A stretch of 10,587 nucleotides of DNA, taken from Porticoccus sp041592135. Its GTDB lineage: Bacteria; Pseudomonadota; Gammaproteobacteria; Pseudomonadales; Porticoccaceae. Positions 5,969-10,587 of the stretch are shown here, piece by piece (position 1 is the stretch's first letter; each line of letters starts with the position of its first letter). The translations under genes and the position numbers were made by a program. Location of the stretch: the NCBI GenBank assembly GCA_041592135.1, contig JBFHQR010000077.1; one strand, 5' to 3'. The notes under the pieces are model-generated. The model was given only the letters and a program-made list of their open reading frames with translations. It was not told the origin of the DNA and made no database searches.

Positions 5969-6427
5969 ATGCGTCACTACGAAATCGTATTTATGGTTCA
6001 CCCGGATCAGAGCGAACAGGTTCCCGGGATGATCGAGCGCTATACCAGCACGATCAATGCTGGCAATGGCCAGGTTCACCGTCTTGAGGACTGGGGTCGC
6101 CGTCAATTGGCTTACCCGATCAACAAAATCCACAAGGCTCACTACGTACTGATGAACATCGAATGTGGTCAGGACGTGTTGGATGAACTGAATTCCAACT
6201 TCCGTTACAACGATGCGGTCATTCGCAGCGCGGTCTTCAGCTGTGACGAAGCTGTTACGGTTGAGTCTCCCATCATGAAAGCCGAGAAGTCCGACAGCCG
6301 TGAGCGTCGCGAGCCTCGCCATGCAGAGAGCGAAACTGGATCTCCCGCAGCCGCCGAGGCGGAACAGGAGAGCGTTGTTGAAGATGCCGATGCATCTACC
6401 GACGAAGCCGCGGAAGAGGAGAAATAA
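5969..6427 (+). CDS. rpsF: 30S ribosomal protein S6
   Basis: A 152-residue protein that binds the central domain of 16S rRNA on the small-subunit platform as a heterodimer with S18. The start MRHYEIVFMVHPDQSEQVP, the WGRRQLAYPINK segment and the HYVLMNIE strand are diagnostic of S6. A strong AAGGAGG lies 4 bases before the ATG. The conserved domain ends near residue 100. After it comes an unusually long acidic Glu/Ala/Ser-rich tail (about 105-152) ending in EEEK, whereas E. coli S6 has about 131 encoded residues plus post-translational glutamates added by RimK. The core also has CDEAV where many relatives have an MRTKEAV-like segment. It is the first gene of the operon, and rpsR follows after 3 bases. 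Confidence 0.97.
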   Translation: MRHYEIVFMVHPDQSEQVPGMIERYTSTINAGNGQVHRLEDWGRRQLAYPINKIHKAHYVLMNIECGQDVLDELNSNFRYNDAVIRSAVFSCDEAVTVESPIMKAEKSDSRERREPRHAESETGSPAAAEAEQESVVEDADASTDEAAEEEK

Positions 6428-6430
6428 GCA

Positions 6431-6658
6431 ATGGCCCGTTTTAACCGTCGTCGCAAGTTTTGCCGCTTCAGTGCGGAAGGTGCCCAGGAGATCGATTACA
6501 AAGATCTGGATACCCTGAAACAGTACGTTTCCGAAACCGGAAAAATTGTACCCAGCCGTATTACCGGCACCAAGGCCAAGTACCAGCGTCAGCTGGCCAC
6601 CGCCATCAAGCGTGCCCGTTTGCTGGCTTTGCTGCCCTACACGGACAGCCACAAGTAA
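6431..6658 (+). CDS. rpsR: 30S ribosomal protein S18
   Basis: A 75-residue protein, the standard length. It partners S6 on the platform of the 30S subunit. The basic N-terminus MARFNRRRKFCRF, the IDYKDLDTLKQYVSETGKI core and the SRITGTKAKYQRQLATAIKR RNA-binding segment are nearly identical to other gammaproteobacterial S18 proteins. The ATG is 3 bases after the rpsF stop, and its ribosome binding site (GAGGAG) lies inside the last rpsF codons, so the two are probably translationally coupled. priB, which separates these genes in enterobacteria, is absent. Confidence 0.98.
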   Translation: MARFNRRRKFCRFSAEGAQEIDYKDLDTLKQYVSETGKIVPSRITGTKAKYQRQLATAIKRARLLALLPYTDSHK

Positions 6659-6677
6659 TTACGGGTAACACCAACTG

Positions 6678-7532
6678 ATGCGCGCCTTGGCTGAATTTAT
6701 CATGCGCGGGCGCACGCAGGCGGCCCTGGTGGCCCTGGTGGGCAGCCTGGTGCCGATGCTCAGTCCGGCAACGGTCAGCCTGGTGACACTGGGCCGAGGG
6801 CCGAGGGATGGCCTACTGGTGATGTTGTGGGGGTTGTTGCCCCTATTGGTCGCCCTGTACGGAAGCGGGATCAACCCGATGATTACCCTGGCGACCATCG
6901 CCGGGCTGATTGTGGTGGTGATCGCTTCTGCCATCTTGCGCTTGACGGTGTCCTGGTCGAACGCATTGACGGTGGTACTGCTGCTGAGTGCCCTGTCGGT
7001 GTTGCTGCTGAACCTGCTGTTTGGCGGTTCGGTTGCTTCGTTGCAAGAGACTGTGGCAACCATGTTCAGTCAGTTGCAGCAGCGGGCGGGCAGTAAAGAA
7101 CCGGCCTTCCAGCCGGGACGCACGTTCCTGCTGGGTGTGATGGGCTACATGGTGGCGCTGACTGCGGTGGTCAGTCTGGTATTGGGGCGCTGGTGGCAGG
7201 CGATACTCTACAACCCCGGTGGTTTTCGGGAGGAGTTTCACCGTCTGCGCTTCGATTCCAGGGTCGGCGTTGCCCTGCTGGTGGGCGTGGCAGTTTGTTA
7301 CCTGTCGCCCCACGAGTACTCCAGTTGGGCGGGCTTGCTGGGCTTACCGCTGTTGCTGGGGGGCATTGCACTGGTACACCACACGGTGGCGTTCTACCAG
7401 ATCGGCACGCACTGGTTAGTCATTTTTTACGTGGGCCTGTTGATGATTGGCCCCATGAGTTTGATACTGGTCGGTTTGGGTTCGCTCGACAGTATTTTGA
7501 ATATACGCGCCAGGTTGGTGACAAGGCACTGA
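6678..7532 (+). CDS. DUF2232-type multi-pass membrane protein between rpsR and rplI
   Basis: A 284-residue, strongly hydrophobic protein with about seven or eight membrane segments: roughly residues 15-36, 45-62, 67-88, 93-113, 150-170, 198-213, 220-237 and 246-268. The loop after the fifth segment reads LGRWWQAILYNPGGFREEF, a pattern I recognise from the conserved membrane protein found at this position in Pseudomonas (the PA4933 type, DUF2232). The molecular function is unknown. The ATG at 6678 is 19 bases after rpsR and has only a weak ribosome binding site. It sits inside the ribosomal-protein operon, 51 bases before rplI, so it is co-transcribed with translation genes. That conserved placement says nothing direct about its role. 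Confidence 0.85.
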   Translation: MRALAEFIMRGRTQAALVALVGSLVPMLSPATVSLVTLGRGPRDGLLVMLWGLLPLLVALYGSGINPMITLATIAGLIVVVIASAILRLTVSWSNALTVVLLLSALSVLLLNLLFGGSVASLQETVATMFSQLQQRAGSKEPAFQPGRTFLLGVMGYMVALTAVVSLVLGRWWQAILYNPGGFREEFHRLRFDSRVGVALLVGVAVCYLSPHEYSSWAGLLGLPLLLGGIALVHHTVAFYQIGTHWLVIFYVGLLMIGPMSLILVGLGSLDSILNIRARLVTRH

Positions 7533-7583
7533 ACTGCCCCGTTCCGACGGCGTTAACAGGTTAATCAAGAGAGGATATCCGAG

Positions 7584-8033
7584 ATGGAAGTTATTCTTCT
7601 GGACAAAGTCGGCAAGCTCGGCAAAATCGGTGACAAGGTCAATGTCAAAGCTGGCTACGGCCGCAACTTCCTGATCCCGCAAGGTAAAGCTGTGTTCGCC
7701 ACAGCTGACAACCTGGCGGCCTTCGAGGCCCGCCGCGCCGAACTGGAAGCTGCCGCCGCTGAACAGCGCGCTGCCGCTGAAGCCCGCGGCCAGCAACTGG
7801 CCAGCCTGGCGACTATCGTGATCGCCAGCAACGCCGGTGACGAAGGCAAGTTGTTTGGTTCTATCGGCACCCGCGATATCGCCGATGCGATCACTGCTGC
7901 AGGTGTGGAAGTGTGCAAAAGCGAAGTGAAGCTGCCGGAAGGCGCGCTGCGTGAAACGGGTGAGTACGAAATTGACATCCAGGTGCACTCGGAAGTTACC
8001 CAGCCGATCAAACTGACGATCGTTGCTGAGTAA
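7584..8033 (+). CDS. rplI: 50S ribosomal protein L9
   Basis: A 149-residue protein, the same length as E. coli L9. It binds 23S rRNA near the L1 stalk through its N-terminal domain and extends from the ribosome on a long helix, helping frame maintenance. The N-terminal signature MEVILLDKVGKLGKIGDKV and the GYGRNFLIPQGKA loop are diagnostic. The Ala/Glu-rich connecting helix spans about residues 43-75. The C-terminal domain includes GDEGKLFGSIGTRDIADAI. A GAGAGGA ribosome binding site precedes the ATG. A strong intrinsic terminator lies 38 bases after the stop, marking the end of the operon. Confidence 0.98.
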   Translation: MEVILLDKVGKLGKIGDKVNVKAGYGRNFLIPQGKAVFATADNLAAFEARRAELEAAAAEQRAAAEARGQQLASLATIVIASNAGDEGKLFGSIGTRDIADAITAAGVEVCKSEVKLPEGALRETGEYEIDIQVHSEVTQPIKLTIVAE

Positions 8034-8070
8034 TCCGACGGTTCCCAGCCGTTTCAGGATCGGTAACAAT

Positions 8071-8104
8071 ACGGCACTGCACGATCTGGCGCAGTGCCGT
8101 TTTT
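8071..8104 (+). terminator. Intrinsic terminator after rplI
   Basis: ACGGCACTGC (8071-8080) pairs perfectly over 10 bases with GCAGTGCCGT (8091-8100) around a 10-base loop. The stem ends directly in a five-T run (8100-8104). It should end the rpsF-rplI transcript. The dnaB start codon is only 21 bases further on. Confidence 0.9.
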
Positions 8105-8125
8105 GCATGGGTGGGTGACGGATAG

Positions 8126-9484
8126 ATGGCTGAAGACAGGGGCACCTCAGAACAACAACTTCCTCATTCGATTGAGGCCGAGCAGGCAGTGCTCGGCGGG
8201 TTGATGTTGAGCAACGGTGCCTTCGACACGGTCGCCTCGGTCATCTCGGAAAAAGATTTTTTTGCCAGCGACCACCAGCTGATCTTTCAGGTCATGCGCG
8301 AGCTCTCCGCAGAGCAGAAACCGCTTGATCTCATCACCCTTTCAGAAAGCCTCGAAAATACCCATCAGCTGGATCTGGTGGGCGGTGCCCCCTATCTGGC
8401 GGAACTGGCTAACAATACCCCCAGCTCGGCCAACGTCGGGGCCTATGCCCAGATCGTGCTGGAGCGCTCCATTATCCGCCAGCTGATCTCGGCGGCCAGC
8501 GATATCGTCAAGAAGAGCTACAATCCCCTCGGTTGGGACAGCAGCAAACTGCTGGCCGAAGCGGAAAGAAAACTCGCGGATATCATCGAGAACCGCCCCA
8601 AGCAAGGCGGTTTTCTGGCGGTTAACGACCTGCTCAAGCAGGCCGTGGAACGCATTGACCAGCTTTTCAACAGTGATGAAGATATTACCGGCATCAGTAC
8701 CGGCTTTGCCGACCTGGATGAAAAAACCTCCGGCTGGCAACCGGCGGATCTGGTGATTGTGGCGGGTCGTCCCTCCATGGGTAAAACCTCTTTCGCCATG
8801 AATATGGCGGAGCACGCGGTGCTCCATCAGGACAAGCCGGTGCTGGTGTTCAGTATGGAGATGCCCGCGAGCCAACTGATCCTGAGGATGATGTCGTCCC
8901 TGGGCAAAATCGACCAAACCAGGATGCGTGCCGGCAATCTTTCCGAGGACGATTGGCCGCGCCTCTCCAGTGCCGCTTCGCGTCTTAAAGATCGGCCCCT
9001 GTACATTGACGATACGCCGGGGATCACGCCCATGGAACTGCGCAACCGGGTGCGACAGGTTGTCCGCGAGAAGGGTGATCCGGGCCTGATTGTGGTGGAT
9101 TACCTGCAGCTGATGAGCGGCAGTGTGGCCACCGATAACCGCACCAATGAAATTTCACAGATCTCAAGGGAATTGAAAAACATTGCCAGGGAATTTAACT
9201 GCCCGCTGATAGCCTTGTCTCAGCTCAGCCGTAACCTCGAACACCGGCCCAACAAGCGCCCGATCAACTCGGATCTGAGGGAATCCGGTGCGATTGAGCA
9301 GGATGCGGATGTGATCGTCTTCATCTATCGGGATGAAGTGTATAACGAGGACAGCCCGGAAAAGGGCATCGCCGAGGTCATCATCGGCAAACAGCGAAAC
9401 GGCCCCATCGGCACCTGTAAACTCACCTTTATCGGCAAGTACACTCGTTTTGAAAATCTCGCCCGGGATTATTTTTCCGAGTAG
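8126..9484 (+). CDS. dnaB: Replicative DNA helicase DnaB
   Basis: A 452-residue hexameric ATP-dependent 5'-3' helicase that unwinds DNA at the replication fork and recruits DnaG primase. The N-terminal primase-interaction domain (about 12-115) starts with PHSIEAEQAVLGGLML. A linker leads to the RecA-like domain (about 185-450). The Walker A motif GRPSMGKT is at 214-221 with K220, and Walker B LIVVDY ends around D325. The conserved segments SQLSRNLEHRPNKRP, DLRESGAIEQDAD and a candidate arginine finger near R402 follow. No intein interrupts the gene and the length is normal. The start at 8126 has a weak ribosome binding site (GGTGACGG). It follows a terminator at once, so it needs readthrough or a promoter that I cannot place. 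panC follows after 29 bases. Confidence 0.97.
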   Translation: MAEDRGTSEQQLPHSIEAEQAVLGGLMLSNGAFDTVASVISEKDFFASDHQLIFQVMRELSAEQKPLDLITLSESLENTHQLDLVGGAPYLAELANNTPSSANVGAYAQIVLERSIIRQLISAASDIVKKSYNPLGWDSSKLLAEAERKLADIIENRPKQGGFLAVNDLLKQAVERIDQLFNSDEDITGISTGFADLDEKTSGWQPADLVIVAGRPSMGKTSFAMNMAEHAVLHQDKPVLVFSMEMPASQLILRMMSSLGKIDQTRMRAGNLSEDDWPRLSSAASRLKDRPLYIDDTPGITPMELRNRVRQVVREKGDPGLIVVDYLQLMSGSVATDNRTNEISQISRELKNIAREFNCPLIALSQLSRNLEHRPNKRPINSDLRESGAIEQDADVIVFIYRDEVYNEDSPEKGIAEVIIGKQRNGPIGTCKLTFIGKYTRFENLARDYFSE

Positions 9485-9513
9485 TGCCGCGATACCCTAT
9501 TGCTGGAAAGATC

Positions 9514-10359
9514 ATGCAAATTTTTCACACCATTCAGGGACTCCGCCAGCCGCTCGCGCAAGCCCGTCGCGAGGGCAAACGCATTGGTTTTGTTCCCACC
9601 ATGGGCAATCTGCACGATGCCCATATCGAGCTGGTCAAGCTGGCCCGGCAGAGCAACGACCTGGTGGTCTGCTCCATTTTCGTCAACGGCCTGCAATTTG
9701 GCCTCAACGAGGACTGGGACAAGTACCCGCGCACCTTTGAGGCCGATTGCGCGCGCTTGCGCGAGGTGGGTTGTGATTTCCTGTTCCATCCCGATGACAA
9801 GGAGATGTACCCCAACGGCCTGGACAGTCAGACCCGGGTGATCTGCCCCTCCATGACGGACGTGCTCTGTGGCGCCAGCCGTCCCGGGCACTTCGAGGGA
9901 GTGACCACGGTGGTGACCAAGCTGTTCAATATCGTGCAGTCGGATGAGGCGATATTCGGTATCAAGGACTTCCAGCAACTGGCGGTGATCCGCCGCATGG
10001 TGGAAGACCTCTGTGTACCCGTCGAAATCACTGCCGCGCCCATTCACCGGGAGGCGGACGGTCTGGCCATGAGCTCCCGCAACGGCTACCTGTCGGCGGC
10101 AGAGCGGCCCAGAGCCAACCAGCTCAACCTGAGTCTGCGCTGGATTGTCAGCCAGATAGAGGGGGGCGACCGGGATTTCCCGGCCCTCGAGGCGGAGGCC
10201 AAACGCCAGATCGCGGCGGCGGGTTTTAAGCCGGACTACATTTCTGTGTGCAACAGCAAAACGCTGGAACCGGCTGCACAGGATGACCAACAAATCACCG
10301 TGCTCGGGGCGATGTATACCTCCAGCGCGCGGTTGATTGACAATATTTCCCTGAATTAG
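9514..10359 (+). CDS. panC: Pantothenate synthetase (pantoate--beta-alanine ligase)
   Basis: A 281-residue cytosolic enzyme that joins pantoate and beta-alanine with ATP via a pantoyl-adenylate. I chose the ATG at 9514, preceded by GGAAAG, because it gives the family's standard N-terminus; an in-frame GTG at 9484 would add 10 residues. Family hallmarks are PTMGNLH at 28-34, H34 and H37 of the nucleotide-binding HxGH motif, Q61, GASRPGHFEGV, K151-D152 and the SSRN element (187-190). Several normally invariant neighbours are changed: HxGH reads HDAH (A36), the usual FVNPxQF reads FVNGLQF (G59), FGPNED reads FGLNED (L64) and FGEKD reads FGIKD (I150). The listed catalytic residues remain, so it is probably active. 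It precedes panD by 12 bases; panB is not adjacent. Confidence 0.93.
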   Translation: MQIFHTIQGLRQPLAQARREGKRIGFVPTMGNLHDAHIELVKLARQSNDLVVCSIFVNGLQFGLNEDWDKYPRTFEADCARLREVGCDFLFHPDDKEMYPNGLDSQTRVICPSMTDVLCGASRPGHFEGVTTVVTKLFNIVQSDEAIFGIKDFQQLAVIRRMVEDLCVPVEITAAPIHREADGLAMSSRNGYLSAAERPRANQLNLSLRWIVSQIEGGDRDFPALEAEAKRQIAAAGFKPDYISVCNSKTLEPAAQDDQQITVLGAMYTSSARLIDNISLN

Positions 10360-10371
10360 AGGAAGAGCATC

Positions 10372-10587
10372 ATGTTGAGTACTATGCTGAAGGGCAAATT
10401 GCACATGGCCAGCGTCACCCACGCCGAACTCTGGTATGACGGTTCCTGCGCCATTGACGCCAACCTGCTGGAGCTCGTCGGACTGCGCGAGTTTGAACAG
10501 ATCGATATCTACAACGTCAATAACGGCGAGCGCTTCACCACCTATATTATTCGCGGCGAACCGGGTTCCGGCATTATCTCCATGAAC
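10372..10587 (+). CDS. panD: Aspartate 1-decarboxylase precursor, 3' end beyond window
   Basis: The first 72 codons are present; the gene runs off the right edge (usual length about 126). PanD decarboxylates aspartate to beta-alanine, the substrate of PanC encoded just upstream. It is made as a pro-enzyme that cleaves itself between G24 and S25 to form a pyruvoyl cofactor; that GS pair is present in YDGSCAID. Catalytic K9, R54, Y58 and N72 also fall at the positions known from E. coli. The N-terminus MLSTMLKGKLHMASVTHAEL closely follows the family. The ATG is preceded by GAGGAAGAG, an excellent ribosome binding site. It probably forms one transcript with panC and perhaps dnaB. Confidence 0.95.
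   Translation, partial: MLSTMLKGKLHMASVTHAELWYDGSCAIDANLLELVGLREFEQIDIYNVNNGERFTTYIIRGEPGSGIISMN

Noticed and set aside
9469..10422. Long minus-strand ORF (317 codons) opposite panC
   Set aside because: It is an antisense shadow of panC with no start signals or family motifs.

Overview
The window comes from a gammaproteobacterial chromosome. It is probably a free-living, possibly marine relative of the Cellvibrio/Pseudomonas side of the class. The reasons are the conserved rnr-rlmB pair, an rpsF-rpsR-(DUF2232 membrane protein)-rplI operon with no priB between rpsF and rpsR, and a DUF3012 lipoprotein. From about 1640 onward the DNA is GC-rich and densely coding. The first ~900 bases are visibly more AT-rich and look accessory. 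The genus is an inference from protein flavour only.

Left part (1-1105): a leftward hipB-hipA toxin-antitoxin pair, with hipB complete and only the first 19 codons of hipA inside the window. Its promoter region carries several copies of a 13-bp motif close to TGGTAACTATAGT, probably HipB operators. Next come a small orphan ORF, a strong bidirectional terminator and a leftward tRNA-Leu(CAG) with a near-consensus promoter. The AT-rich segment starts exactly at the 3' side of the tRNA gene, which is where integrated elements usually sit.

Centre (1106-5769): a 464-bp non-coding stretch precedes rnr (RNase R). It holds an FNR-like site, a perfect 11-bp palindrome and an orphan Shine-Dalgarno sequence. 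rlmB (23S rRNA Gm2251 methyltransferase) follows rnr closely, and a CDP-alcohol phosphatidyltransferase is coupled to rlmB by an ATGA overlap. A 54-residue DUF3012 lipoprotein gene lies convergent to this cluster.

Right part (5858-10587): a strong promoter and a structured leader drive rpsF (S6), rpsR (S18), a DUF2232-type membrane protein and rplI (L9), closed by an intrinsic terminator. dnaB (replicative helicase) starts only about 20 bases after that terminator. It is followed in the same direction by panC and the start of panD, which make pantothenate for coenzyme A.

Most of the window is core information-processing and cofactor metabolism. I see no convincing new multi-gene system. The parts most worth a second look are the repeated operator array at hipBA, the rpsF leader, the PanC substitutions at normally invariant positions and the upstream region of rnr.
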